64,000 nt of DNA, taken from assembly GCA_020633075.1 (NCBI GenBank), contig JACKEI010000004.1, forward strand, positions 310,001 through 374,000. Reading direction: 5' to 3'. Shown here piece after piece: positions 17,796 through 26,749 of this stretch. The position numbers and the translations under genes are program-made. Below the pieces are notes generated by a model. The model did no database searches and was not told where the DNA came from. It saw only the letters and a program-made list of their open reading frames with translations. Origin of the DNA: Sandaracinaceae bacterium. Its GTDB lineage: Bacteria; Myxococcota_A; Polyangia; Polyangiales; Houyiibacteriaceae. Numbering within the stretch: the stretch's first letter is position 1; every line of letters begins with the position of its first letter.

Positions 17796-18779
17796 CTAGG
17801 GTGCGCGCTGTAGGCGTATGTTCAGGGAGGTGGAGTGGTTGGCCTGCACGACGACGTCTTGCTCCCTCGGCGCGTAGCCTGGGGCGCTGACGGCTACGCG
17901 GTGGGTCCCAGCCGGCACGTCGGCGAGCACCTCGGGTGTGGTGGCGCGCGGTGTCCCGTCTACGCTGATGGTGCCGGTGGGTGTGCTGCGCACCACCAAG
18001 CGACCGACCGCGACGTGGGCCGGGCGGACAACAAACGCGACGCTCACCTCGGCGCCCTCGGTCACGTCGAAGAAGACGGGCGAGGCGACGATGGCGTCCG
18101 ACACGACGCGCGCCTCGTAGCGACCCACGGGCAGCGGGAGAGGGCCGCTGGCTTCAACGTGAGAGCGCAGGCCGTCATCGCGGCGGAGGTGCAGGGGGGT
18201 GTTGTCTGGGACACCCGTGAACTGCGCTGTGCCTCGTCGCGCCTCAAGCGCGAACGTGATGTCTTGTGCCGTGCCCGCCTCGCCGGTGACGTGGACGGAG
18301 CCTGGCGCGTAGCGCGTGGCTTCGAGGAGGATGCGGTGGGCGCCAGGCAGGACCGCGACCCGGACTGGGGTCACGCCGCGCACGCCGTACTCGCGACGAT
18401 CCACGAACACCTGCGCTCCCGGTGGCTCTGTGGTGATGGTCAGCACGGCGACACGCGCCTCCACGGCGCGTTGTCGACTGGCCGCGTCCGCGCGCTGTGG
18501 CGCGTCTTCGGGCGCCGTGGCGCGGTAGGACTCGAACGAGCTCCAGGCGAGCTGGTCTTCTCCGCTGAGCTGAGCCGTGAGCGCGACGTTGAAGAGCGTG
18601 GTGGGGGAAGGCGCGATGCGGTGCGCGTGGAGGAACGCGCGCAGCGCCTCGGCGAAGTCTCCGGCCGTGTAGTGGGCGCGGCCGCGGGCGTCGAAGTAGC
18701 GCGCGTCCAAGGCGCTGTCAGCGTGCGCGGCGCTGGCCGTCAAGGCGAGCAAGAGCAGGTACGGCGCGAACCGCTTCAT
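17796..18779 (-). CDS. TPR and PEGA-domain periplasmic protein
   Basis: 327 residues. Signal peptide (LLLLALTASAAHA), then a TPR-type helical region (residues ~25-105: FDARGRAHYTAGDFAEALRA, LFNVALTAQLSGEDQLAW), then two or three PEGA-type beta domains: TTEPPGAQVFVDRREYG with VLPGAHRILLEA, and VRSTPTGTISVDGTPR with VPAGTHRVAVSAPGY. PEGA proteins are surface or periplasmic structural modules in myxobacteria. Its ATG overlaps the stop of the preceding PEGA gene (ATGA). It is the last gene of the kinase-PEGA-PEGA operon, and its stop is 11 bases from the convergent regulator. Confidence 0.85.
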   Translation of the reverse strand: MKRFAPYLLLLALTASAAHADSALDARYFDARGRAHYTAGDFAEALRAFLHAHRIAPSPTTLFNVALTAQLSGEDQLAWSSFESYRATAPEDAPQRADAASRQRAVEARVAVLTITTEPPGAQVFVDRREYGVRGVTPVRVAVLPGAHRILLEATRYAPGSVHVTGEAGTAQDITFALEARRGTAQFTGVPDNTPLHLRRDDGLRSHVEASGPLPLPVGRYEARVVSDAIVASPVFFDVTEGAEVSVAFVVRPAHVAVGRLVVRSTPTGTISVDGTPRATTPEVLADVPAGTHRVAVSAPGYAPREQDVVVQANHSTSLNIRLQRAP

Positions 18780-20215
18780 GGCCGCTGAAACGACACGGTG
18801 GCCGAGGAGGGGGCGTCGTTGGGGTCGTCCAACACGAAGAAGAGCGTGACGCCGACGCCCGCGAGGATGGAGCCGACGCCCAGCAGCACGTCGCTTGTGC
18901 GGTTGAGGAGGCGACCGCGCTCGCGCGCGCTGACGGCCCGCGTGGGGTCGCTCAGCTGCAGGCGCTGAAAGTCTTGGTGACTGCGCCGGGCCATGGGCGC
19001 GGTCACCGCGAACGCCAGCAGGCCGGCCAGGCCGACCGCGCCGACGCTGATGCCGATGGGCGAGCGGCGCGGCCTCCCGGAGGCGCGCAGCGTGGCTGTC
19101 ACCCAGGTCTGCTCACCGGGGCGCACCTCCAGCTCGCCCTCCCATGGGTCGCGACCCGGCTCTTCGATGCGGAGCCGGTGGAGCCCGGCGGGCAGGTCGC
19201 GAACGAGCGACGGCGTGAAGCCCACCTCGACTCCGTCCAGCAACAGCAGCGCCCCCGTGGTGTTGGCGGTGACAGTGGCGTCGCCCACGGGCACCGGCAC
19301 GTCCACCAGCGACAGGCGCACCCGAGCGGTCTCGTTGGCGGTGACGGTGGCGACGGCGGCCACCACCTCGAAGGTGTCGTTACGGCCGGACACGGTGTAG
19401 GCGCCAGGGGCAAGGGAGAACTCGCCGGGCGCGGTGCCCTCGGCCACCAGGGTTCCGTCGGGGGCGTGCACTTGCACCGGGATGGCCGTGCGAGACTCGA
19501 GCTGCATGGTGCCCACCACGCGCACGATGGATGTGTCGACCGCGACCTCCTGCCCGCGCACCAGCTCGACCTCCACGCTGACGTCTTCAAACCCTGGGCG
19601 AGAGAGCATGACGCGGTGCGTCCCCGGAGCCAGCGCCACGAGGCGCGGCGTCAGGCCGTAGCTGCCGTGGTCGGGGGTGTCCACGTAGATGGAGGCGCCG
19701 GGAGGGTCGCTCACGACGCGCACGCGCGCCACCTCGGCGAGCAGCGCCTGCATGGCGCGCTCGGCCTCGGCGCGGCGCCCCTCGTGTCCGTCCAGCGTGT
19801 CTTCTTGGGCGAGGTACTCGGCAAAGTACGAGAACGCGTTCTCGGCGTCGCGCAGCTGCTGAAAGCAGAGGGCCACGTTGTAGAGCAGACGCGGGTTGGG
19901 GGCGATGCGGTGCGCCCACAGGAACTCCTCGATGGCCTGCGGGAAGTCGCGCGCCTCGAAGTGCGCGCGCGCGCGCGCGTCGTGGAAGCGTGCCTCGGCG
20001 GCTTCGTCGGCGCGCGCCACCGACGCGATCGATGAGAACGCCACGACGGTGAAGAGGGCGACGCGGGCGACGCGGGCAAGGCCGGCGACGAGGGCGACGC
20101 GGGGAAGGCCGGCGACGCGGGCGACGCGGGCGCGCGCCGTCGCGCGGGGCGAGTACAGCGGCGGCGCGGACTGGCGGGCGCCTGTGCGCACAGAGTGGGC
20201 TTGGACGTGACTCAT
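18776..20215 (-). CDS. TPR and PEGA-domain protein with C-terminal membrane segments
   Basis: 479 residues. After a long signal region built of 9-residue repeats (RVARVAGLP, RVALVAGLA; see the DNA repeat) and cleavage after SIASVARA, residues ~70-160 form TPR helices (AHFEARDFPQAIEEFLWAHR). PEGA domains follow: VVSDPPGASIYVDTPDHG, VTANTTGALLLLDGVEVG with DLPAGLHRLRIEEPGRDPW. Near the C-terminus are two hydrophobic helices (ISVGAVGLAGLLAFAVTA and LLGVGSILAGVGVTLFFVL). Start ATG overlaps the kinase stop. A later GTG inside the repeat could be the true start, giving a normal-length signal peptide. Likely works with the kinase and the second PEGA protein. Confidence 0.83.
   Translation of the reverse strand: MSHVQAHSVRTGARQSAPPLYSPRATARARVARVAGLPRVALVAGLARVARVALFTVVAFSSIASVARADEAAEARFHDARARAHFEARDFPQAIEEFLWAHRIAPNPRLLYNVALCFQQLRDAENAFSYFAEYLAQEDTLDGHEGRRAEAERAMQALLAEVARVRVVSDPPGASIYVDTPDHGSYGLTPRLVALAPGTHRVMLSRPGFEDVSVEVELVRGQEVAVDTSIVRVVGTMQLESRTAIPVQVHAPDGTLVAEGTAPGEFSLAPGAYTVSGRNDTFEVVAAVATVTANETARVRLSLVDVPVPVGDATVTANTTGALLLLDGVEVGFTPSLVRDLPAGLHRLRIEEPGRDPWEGELEVRPGEQTWVTATLRASGRPRRSPIGISVGAVGLAGLLAFAVTAPMARRSHQDFQRLQLSDPTRAVSARERGRLLNRTSDVLLGVGSILAGVGVTLFFVLDDPNDAPSSATVSFQRP
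20056..20133. repeat. 27-bp tandem minisatellite inside the signal region of the PEGA gene
   Basis: The unit GGCCGGCGACGNGGGCGACGC with flanking bases recurs at a 27-base period plus partial copies, encoding a 9-residue repeat. It lies between the proposed start of the PEGA gene and its signal-peptide core and could vary in copy number by slippage without changing frame. Confidence 0.7.
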
Positions 20216-21807
20216 CGGGGGGCGAGCATGGGCAGCGGTGGCGCCGAACGGGGCGCGCGGCGCGTGGTGGTGGTGCGCGGCAACAGCAGCGTGAGCGACG
20301 GGGGTGAGTCGGCCGACACCGTGACGCTCTGTGAGGAGTGGCCCGGCAACGACGCGCGGAGCTCCACGGGGCCCGCGGTCACGTCCACCTCGAGCGGGGC
20401 TGTGCCGAGCGTGGTTCCGTCAAGCGTGCTGAGCGTGGCTCCGGCCGGGTCGGTGGTGACGACGCGCAGCGCGGCGGAGTCACGCGCTGTGCCGACGTTC
20501 GCTGCGTTCGCCCCGCGCACCCCGTCCAACGGTGTCTCGTGCGTCGGGAGCCCCGCGGCGCTACTGGGAGCGTGCGCTCCTGCGGAGGTAGCGTTTGCGC
20601 CCGGGCTAGGGGTGCCGCCTCCTCGAGCCTCTCCCGCGCGCTGCGTTCCAGCGCCCGGCACGGGAGCGTGCGAGGCCCACCAGACCAACACCAGCAGCGT
20701 GCCCAAGACGAGCAGCGCGGCCAGCGCGACCACGACGCGCGACGCCGGCGCGGGACCCTGCGACGACGATGGCGCGCTGCCTGCGCCGACCACGTGGGCG
20801 CGACGGGTCGTTGTGACGCCGCTCTGCAGCGCGTCGGCGTTGCCTGGCGGAGGCACCGACGGTCGGGTGTGGCTGGACGTGACGTCCGAGGCACCGGCGT
20901 CGTTCCACGCAAGCGCCCACGCGCGCGCCACCGCGGACGCGTCTTCGTAGCGGTCCGCGGGCGCCTTCTCGAGACAGCGGTGCACCACGGCCGCGACGGC
21001 CTCGGGGACATCGGCGCGCAGCTCTTGCAGCGGCGGGGGCGCCGTGAGCGCGTGGGCCAGCACGCAGGCGTAGAGCGTGTCGGTCTCGAAGGGCACGCGC
21101 CCCGCCAGCGCCTCGTAGGCGACGACCCCCAGCGAGTACACGTCCGCGCGCGTGTCCACGCCCACGTTGTTGCTCTGCTCGGGCGCCATGTAGAGGGGCG
21201 TCCCGATGAGCGCGCCCGTCTGGGTGACGCGCACTTGTCCGGCGAGCTGCCGGGACATTCCAAAGTCCACCAGCTTGACCACGACCTCGCCGCGCTTCCG
21301 AGCCAAGAAGATGTTGGCCGGCTTGATGTCGCGATGAATGACACCCGCCTCGTGCGCCGCCGCCAGCCCCGCGAGCGTCTGCGCCACGATGGTGCGGGCT
21401 TCTTCCAACGGCAGCGCGGCGCCGTCTGCCCGCTGTCGCTCCAAGCGAGCGCGCAGGTCTTCGCCTTCGAGCAGCTCCATCACGACGTACAGGCGCCCCG
21501 CGGCGTCACGGCCGAGGTGCGTGACCCCCACGATGTGGTCGTGATCGATGGCCGACGTGGTGCGCGCCTCCTGCTCCAGGCGAGCCGCCGCGTCCGAGTC
21601 CAGCTCGTCTTCCAGCACCTTGACGGCGAACGACCGCTGCAGCTGCAGGTGCACCGCGCGATAGACGGCCCCGCCGGCTCCAGCGCCGAGGGGCTCCTCA
21701 ATGCGGTACGTGTCGTCCAGCACCGTTCCACGCGGCAGCGCCTGACTGCGAGCGGGCGGGCCGTCCACGTTGTCGCGTTCCGAGTCGGAGTGTAGCGATT
21801 GCGCCAT
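20212..21807 (-). CDS. Membrane-anchored Ser/Thr protein kinase with C-terminal PEGA-like domain
   Basis: 531 residues. Pkn-type kinase domain at about 35-300: glycine loop LGAGAGGAVYRA (40-51), catalytic Lys in FAVKVL (63), HRDIKPAN (158-165), DFG (181-183) and APE (208-210) all intact. A low-complexity linker, one transmembrane helix (about 357-378) and a PEGA-like C-terminal domain (VVTTDPAGATLSTLDGT) follow. It is predicted active, with the kinase in the cytoplasm and PEGA outside. First gene of a three-gene operon with two PEGA proteins. Upstream, 21808-22069 contains two C5-N4-G5 palindromes and a sigma-54-like site on the other strand. Confidence 0.93.
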   Translation of the reverse strand: MAQSLHSDSERDNVDGPPARSQALPRGTVLDDTYRIEEPLGAGAGGAVYRAVHLQLQRSFAVKVLEDELDSDAAARLEQEARTTSAIDHDHIVGVTHLGRDAAGRLYVVMELLEGEDLRARLERQRADGAALPLEEARTIVAQTLAGLAAAHEAGVIHRDIKPANIFLARKRGEVVVKLVDFGMSRQLAGQVRVTQTGALIGTPLYMAPEQSNNVGVDTRADVYSLGVVAYEALAGRVPFETDTLYACVLAHALTAPPPLQELRADVPEAVAAVVHRCLEKAPADRYEDASAVARAWALAWNDAGASDVTSSHTRPSVPPPGNADALQSGVTTTRRAHVVGAGSAPSSSQGPAPASRVVVALAALLVLGTLLVLVWWASHAPVPGAGTQRAGEARGGGTPSPGANATSAGAHAPSSAAGLPTHETPLDGVRGANAANVGTARDSAALRVVTTDPAGATLSTLDGTTLGTAPLEVDVTAGPVELRASLPGHSSQSVTVSADSPPSLTLLLPRTTTTRRAPRSAPPLPMLAPR

Positions 21808-21935
21808 CTTGCGGGTGTTGGTGTGCCTGCCCAGTCCCCTCTAGAGCCCTCGAGGAGGGCGGGCCCAGGTCGCTGGGCGAGGTTACCACGAGGAGGCCGT
21901 CGGGGCAGCGACGAACTGACGCGCTCTTGCCGTGG

Positions 21936-21951
21936 TGGGGTCGCAATTGCG
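21936..21951 (+). promoter_or_regulatory. Sigma-54-like -24/-12 promoter
   Basis: TGGGGTCGCAATTGCG matches the conserved TGG (-24) and TTGC (-12) blocks with correct spacing; the CAC after TGG is not kept. It points to the frameshifted gene at 22070, about 120 bases downstream, and lies divergent from the kinase gene. Confidence 0.4.
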
Positions 21952-21970
21952 GTCTCGACGGCACGCGGGG

Positions 21971-21988
21971 CTCCCCCATTTGGGGGAG
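21971..21988. promoter_or_regulatory. C5-N4-G5 palindrome (CTCCCCCATTTGGGGGAG)
   Basis: Near-perfect 18-bp palindrome in the gap between the kinase start (164 bases away) and the plus-strand gene at 22070. Same pattern as the sites at 22040, 26650 and 32383. Candidate operator. Confidence 0.5.
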
Positions 21989-22039
21989 CGCGAAGCGTCC
22001 CAGCCTGCGGTGGCCGCGTGGGGACGGGTGCCCGTGGCT

Positions 22040-22057
22040 ATCCCCCGTGCGGGGGAT
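22040..22057. promoter_or_regulatory. C5-N4-G5 palindrome (ATCCCCCGTGCGGGGGAT)
   Basis: 18-bp palindrome with perfect 7-base arms around GTGC, 69 bases after the previous one and just before the start of the frameshifted gene. Its arms match those of the site at 32383-32400 exactly. Confidence 0.5.
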
Positions 22058-22069
22058 GGCTGAGTCCTG

Positions 22070-23316
22070 GTGCCCCAGGTAGCTGTTCCCTATGCAGGTC
22101 AACGGGCCACTCATGGACCGTGCGTTGTGACGGCGACGATCGACGCGCGGGAGCCGACGGGCGCGATAGCTGGCCGGCGGGGCGCCGTCTCTCATGTGGA
22201 GGCGCGACGTCGCGTCGAGGAGCTAGTCTCGCATCGGGTTCCCGAGCTGGGGAACTACCCGCTGCGCAGTGACGCCCATGGTGCCTACGCCGTCTATGCG
22301 CAGCCGTTGGAGTCGCTCCAGCGGGCTTGGTATGGGGCCAGCGTGCGCTTGCCATACCTCTTGCGCACACCCCTGATGGCGTCTCGGGTTGTTGCGGACG
22401 GGTTCTCCTGGAGCCACACACGCGTCGCGCTCAAGGGCAGGACCGTGTCGCGGCCGCTCAAGGCGCCGCTGAGCTCCTCCTCAACACCTCGGCCAGCACG
22501 GGCTTCGCGGGGCGCGTCCGGGTTGATGGCGAACCCGCGCTCCGCTTCGACTTCACGCACGCTCCCTGGATTCCCCGGGACCCGACCGAGCGCATCGGCC
22601 GCTTGTCGGAGGTCGCGATCTACGTGCGCGACAGCCCCATCGCCACAGAACGGCTCGCGCTGCTGGCCACCTATCGCACGCCCGCGGGAGAGCACGTCCA
22701 GACCCGCTCCCCTCACGACATCCGCTACCTGGCGAGCGCCCTCGTGGCGTACTGCTCCCATCCCGCCGTGCATCTCCACGCCGGGGCCATCGCGTCAGGG
22801 AGAGAGGTCGGTGCCGCACCCGCGTTGGCCCACGCGAACATCCAGGGCTTGAATCGGGCGGCCAACGACTGGCCAGCACACACGATTGGCCGCAGCTACG
22901 CCGAAAACCGCGAACTCCTTTGCACTGCCGTCATCTCGTCGACGCCGTGGCATGGCCAACGGGCCCCCCTCCCCGTCCCCCACTCATGGTTCTACTCTGC
23001 GGTCATGGCGGCGCACCGCGTGGTTCGGAGCTTTGGAGTCGACGGTCGTGCGGCGAGCCACTGGGTGGCCGCGTTCGTGATGCACGACCTCGACCACCGC
23101 AGCTACGCTCGGGCAACGCGCTCGCACGGCTCCGCGTGTAGCTCGTTCCATGCGCTGCGCCTATTGCGGCACGTCTTCATCGCGCCACCGTCGCGCCGTC
23201 TACCGCCACCCGACGAGTCGGCGGCTCAGCGGGAGCTCCGCTTGGCGGTCGCCAGCGCGGTTCGCGCCGTCGCACCTGGAGCGGCCGCACACGTGGGTGG
23301 GTGCTGGACGGTCTGA
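22070..23316 (+). pseudogene. Uncharacterised gene with a frameshift
   Basis: Two overlapping frames make one coherent protein of about 415 residues. The first frame (from about 22070) gives VEELVSHRVPELGNYPLRSD and runs to about 22440. The second frame carries AAELLLNTSASTGFAGRVRV to the stop at 23316. The switch lies between about 22420 and 22490, where the sense of the first frame turns to Ser/Pro runs. His-rich later parts (HPAVHLHAGAIAS, HDLDHRSYARATRSHG) could bind metal, but I do not recognise the family. It may be a true pseudogene, a sequencing error or a programmed shift; no obvious slippery sequence was noticed. The start is uncertain (GTG 22070 or later). Confidence 0.6.
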
Positions 23317-23486
23317 CGCTGTCGGCGAGCTTCGTCACTGGGCCCACGGCGACTCTCTGAGGGCCAACTAAGGCCCTTCAAGGGCAGAGCGCGCAGCAGT
23401 CCTCCCGTGTGAGATGAAACGGGCTGGTTCGCCCAGCGGGCCCCTTCATGCAGCGCCCCCTCGCCACATCGCGTAAGCTCCACCCC

Positions 23487-25205
23487 GTGAGGTACGAGAG
23501 GACCATCGCAGCCACCGCGCTGTGTCTTCTAGGCGGCTGCACCGCGCTCTTCGGCTACCCGGAGCCTCAGGGGGAGTCGTCGCAAGCGCTGTGCAGTAAC
23601 GGCTTGGACGACGATTTTGACGGCGTGGCCGACTGCGACGACCCCCGCTGCGACGGGTACTGCACGGAGAGCGGCGCGGCGTGTACGGATGGGCGCAACA
23701 ACGACGGCGACAGCTTCGCGGGTGTGCCCTTGGTGGATGGCGCGGACCCCAGCTGCTGGAGCCAAGGCTACCAGGTGACGCGGCGCTGCGCGTTCCGCCC
23801 AGGGACGGTGCTGGAGCTGCGGCGCTGGAACGAGCACGAGGCGTTTCCCAACCTGGACTGGGTGACCTCGGGCACCGTCGAGCTGGCCCAGACCATCCTC
23901 GACAAGGACGTCATTCGGCTGCTGCCGCGGCAGTTCATCGAGACGCGCGCGCCCATCACGGGGGCGCTGACGGATATGGGCCTCGTCGCGCATGTCTTCC
24001 TAGCGCCCGGGACAGAGCTGGTCTTGTCGTTTGTGTCCGGGCGCTTCGGCACGGTCGCAGAGGCGCACATGGTGTGGCCCGAGGCCGCCGACGTGTCGCG
24101 CATGTGGATCGAGACGGCCGCTGGCGAGCGCTCCAACGAGACCTCGGCCGGTATCGAGCTGCGCGAGGGCAACTACTCGCAGTTCGAGTTCTACGTCAGC
24201 GGCGGCCGCTGGTGGCTGCACGCCACGGACGAGGGCCTCCGAACGGCCCCCGTGACCGTCGACCCAGCGGTGCCTCTCGACGAGCCGCTGACCGTGCGGA
24301 TTGAGGCGCGAGGAGAGGCCATCGGCGCGAGCGGGCTGGTGGAGGTCGTGAGCACGGCCCGCAGCTCGTACGACACCTGCGACCGCTCACACCTGTCCCC
24401 GCTCATCAACGCCCCGGGCTTCCGCGCGGCGGCGGAGAGCCCCGAGCTGCGCTGCGTGGTCATCGGCGACCGCGCGCATGTGTCGGCCGACGGGTCCTCG
24501 TGGGCGGCCTCTCGCTCGACCTTCGCGGCCGGGGACATGGCGCTCGCGTGGGTAGACGCGTTTCAGCGCTTTGAGGGCGCGCGGCTCGACCCGCAGGATG
24601 GGACCATGCGGTTCTTTGCGTCCGCCGACTGCGACGTGTTCCGCGAGTCTGAGCCGGTCTCTGTGGCCACGCTGGTCGAGCTCCAGGCGCCACGCCTGGT
24701 TGGGTTCGACCACCACGCCGAGCTGCAGGGTGGGGCTCGCCGCGTGCACCTCCTGGGCACGGACAGCGCGGGCGCGCGTCGCCTCGTCGAGCTCGCCTCT
24801 GAGACGGGTGACCCCGACAGCTACGCGCAGACCAGCACGCACCCCTGGGACGCCCCCACGTGGACCGACGACCCGGCGCTCACCGTGGGTCGCTTGGGGG
24901 ACAGCCTGTGGGTGCTCGGCCCAGACGGCGACACCGGCAACGTCGGGCTCTTTCTCGCTACGGGCGCGGCACCCCACTTCGTCGCCGCGTTGCTCGCCCC
25001 CAGCGGCGAGTCGGGCGCGTTTGACCGCTTCCGCATTCAGCACGCGCGCCTGGTGCCGCTGCCCCCTGACGCACCAGGCGCAGCCCTGCCGGCGAGGGTC
25101 TATTACTTTGGCTCGCTGCAGCCGCAGGACCCTGGCTACGACTCCACGGCGGTGCGCTCGGGCGTCGAGTGGCGAGACATCCTGTTCGGACAGGAGACAC
25201 CATGA
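23487..25205 (+). CDS. Secreted lipoprotein with MopE-like N-terminus (second gene P)
   Basis: 572 residues, paralogue of the gene at 14457-16202 over the full length. GTG start with signal VRYERTIAATALCLLGGC (lipobox LGGC), then CSNGLDDDFDGVADCDDPRC and CTDGRNNDGDSF, as in MopE-like proteins. Shared landmarks: GTVLELRRWNEHEAFPNLDW, a Trp-rich SGGRWWLHATDEGLR and a conserved SSYDTCDRSHLSPLINAPGF. Its TGA overlaps the ATG of gene Q (ATGA). The copy lies in opposite orientation to the 14-16 kb module, with the kinase/PEGA/regulator genes between them. Confidence 0.87.
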   Translation: MRYERTIAATALCLLGGCTALFGYPEPQGESSQALCSNGLDDDFDGVADCDDPRCDGYCTESGAACTDGRNNDGDSFAGVPLVDGADPSCWSQGYQVTRRCAFRPGTVLELRRWNEHEAFPNLDWVTSGTVELAQTILDKDVIRLLPRQFIETRAPITGALTDMGLVAHVFLAPGTELVLSFVSGRFGTVAEAHMVWPEAADVSRMWIETAAGERSNETSAGIELREGNYSQFEFYVSGGRWWLHATDEGLRTAPVTVDPAVPLDEPLTVRIEARGEAIGASGLVEVVSTARSSYDTCDRSHLSPLINAPGFRAAAESPELRCVVIGDRAHVSADGSSWAASRSTFAAGDMALAWVDAFQRFEGARLDPQDGTMRFFASADCDVFRESEPVSVATLVELQAPRLVGFDHHAELQGGARRVHLLGTDSAGARRLVELASETGDPDSYAQTSTHPWDAPTWTDDPALTVGRLGDSLWVLGPDGDTGNVGLFLATGAAPHFVAALLAPSGESGAFDRFRIQHARLVPLPPDAPGAALPARVYYFGSLQPQDPGYDSTAVRSGVEWRDILFGQETP

Positions 25206-26542
25206 GGGCACGCTCTGCGCTCCCTGTTCGCCGGGCGCTCGCGCTCGCCCTCGCGGCGGTAGGCTGCGCGAACGGGCAGCGGCACGGTCCAAACCTCGGC
25301 GCCCCCGACGCGGGCCCACCCTACGACTGGACCGACGAGCACCTGCCCCCGCTGGTCGAGGGCTGCGGTGACGGCATCGTCGACCCGGGGGAGAGCTGCG
25401 ACGACGCCAACACGGACGCCGCTGACGGCTGCGTAGCGTGCCGCTGGAGCGCGCTGTGTGGCAACGGCGTCATCGAGGGAGCCGAGACCTGCGACGACGG
25501 CAACCGCATCAACGGGGACGGCTGCCGCGCGTCGTGCGAGGTTGAGCAGTGCGGTGACGGCCAGCTCGACGCGCCCGCTGAGGCCTGCGACGCGAGCAGC
25601 GGAGCGTGTGTTGGCTGCGCCCCGGCAGCAGGTTGTGGCGACGGTCAGCTGGTGGCTCCCGAGGCGTGCGACGACGGCAACGCGGCCGACTGGGACGGCT
25701 GCTCAGCTGGCTGCGAGACCGAGGAGCTCTTCATCCTGACCGAGCTGGGCTTCGCGACCGACCCCGCCCTGGGCTGCGACGTCACGGGCACCGGCTCCCT
25801 GCAGAACGCTGCCGGGCGCGCGCTGGCGACCACCGCCGTGGCCTGGAACTCCCAGGTCGCGCGGCAGTTCCGCGACTCCACCGAGCGGCCGGCCATCGCG
25901 ATCAACGGCTGGCGGCGCGGCACGCCCCTGCCCGAGCGGGTGCGCTTGGCGATGTTTGGCGCGGTCATCTTGGACCCGCTGGCCCGCGTGGTCACCCCCG
26001 CCGGCCTGCCTTTTGACTACGTCCACGCGGTGACCGACGGCGAGCGCATCACGTCCGACGTGGCGGACATCGCGCTGAACGCGGACGGCGCGGTGGTCAT
26101 CGAAGAGCCGCTGCGGCGCGCGCGCTTCACCCTCGCCGCTCGGCCCGACGACGTGAACCCGCAGCGCATCGAGGGCACCGTCTGCGGCGTGCTGGAGGTG
26201 CGCTCCCTGGCGCACGCCATGGACCTCTTCGGCTCCGGCACAGCCAGCGGCTACCCCCTCTGCCAAGAGGTCGAGCGCGTCATCAGCCTGGCCGACCTGG
26301 TGGGCGCCGGGCGGCGCCTGGGCTTTGTGCCCACGCAGCCCGACACTGACCTCGACGGCGACGGCCTCGAGCAGCTGATCGTCGCCGGGCTCCCCACGGA
26401 CCTGTGTACCCCCATCATCGTGGGCTGCGTGGAAGGGGACGGCACCGAGATCCACGACCCCAACTGCATCTTCGACTTCGACGACGGCTGGTCCACGTCG
26501 TTCTTCGTGGTGGCCGAGCGCGCGAGCTTCGCGGGGCCGTAG
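25202..26542 (+). CDS. Cys-rich repeat lipoprotein (second gene Q)
   Basis: 446 residues, paralogue of 13117-14460. Signal with ALALALAAVGC, four Cys-rich repeats (CGDGIVDPGESCDDAN, CGNGVIEGAETCDDGN, CGDGQLDAPAEACD, CGDGQLVAPEACDDGN) and the same beta-rich C-terminal domain with AMDLFGSGTASGYPLC, DTDLDGDGLEQLIVAG and FDFDDGWSTSFFVVAERA. The repeats are known as Myxococcus disulfide repeats in secreted proteins. Coupled to the upstream gene P by ATGA overlap. The function is unknown; likely a surface-exposed partner of P. Confidence 0.87.
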   Translation: MRARSALPVRRALALALAAVGCANGQRHGPNLGAPDAGPPYDWTDEHLPPLVEGCGDGIVDPGESCDDANTDAADGCVACRWSALCGNGVIEGAETCDDGNRINGDGCRASCEVEQCGDGQLDAPAEACDASSGACVGCAPAAGCGDGQLVAPEACDDGNAADWDGCSAGCETEELFILTELGFATDPALGCDVTGTGSLQNAAGRALATTAVAWNSQVARQFRDSTERPAIAINGWRRGTPLPERVRLAMFGAVILDPLARVVTPAGLPFDYVHAVTDGERITSDVADIALNADGAVVIEEPLRRARFTLAARPDDVNPQRIEGTVCGVLEVRSLAHAMDLFGSGTASGYPLCQEVERVISLADLVGAGRRLGFVPTQPDTDLDGDGLEQLIVAGLPTDLCTPIIVGCVEGDGTEIHDPNCIFDFDDGWSTSFFVVAERASFAGP

Positions 26543-26649
26543 GGCTCGTGGGTCCAGCAGCGCCGGACCACAGGCCGCGTCGCAGTCCCTCCCCATCCAG
26601 GCACACCCAGGGTGTCCTCTATAGGAGCACGCGGGCCTTGCTCGGACCC

Positions 26650-26665
26650 TCCCCCGAACGGGGGA
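26650..26665. promoter_or_regulatory. C5-N4-G5 palindrome (TCCCCCGAACGGGGGA)
   Basis: Palindrome about 85-100 bases before the start of the large Cys-repeat protein at 26750, in the 207-base gap after gene Q. Same motif family as at 21971, 22040 and 32383. Confidence 0.5.
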
Positions 26666-26749
26666 TTCCGCTGACGTGGGTGGGGCACGCAGTCTGTGGG
26701 CAGCGCCATCCCCTTGTCCGGCGCGTTGGACCGCTACGGAAGAGACGCC

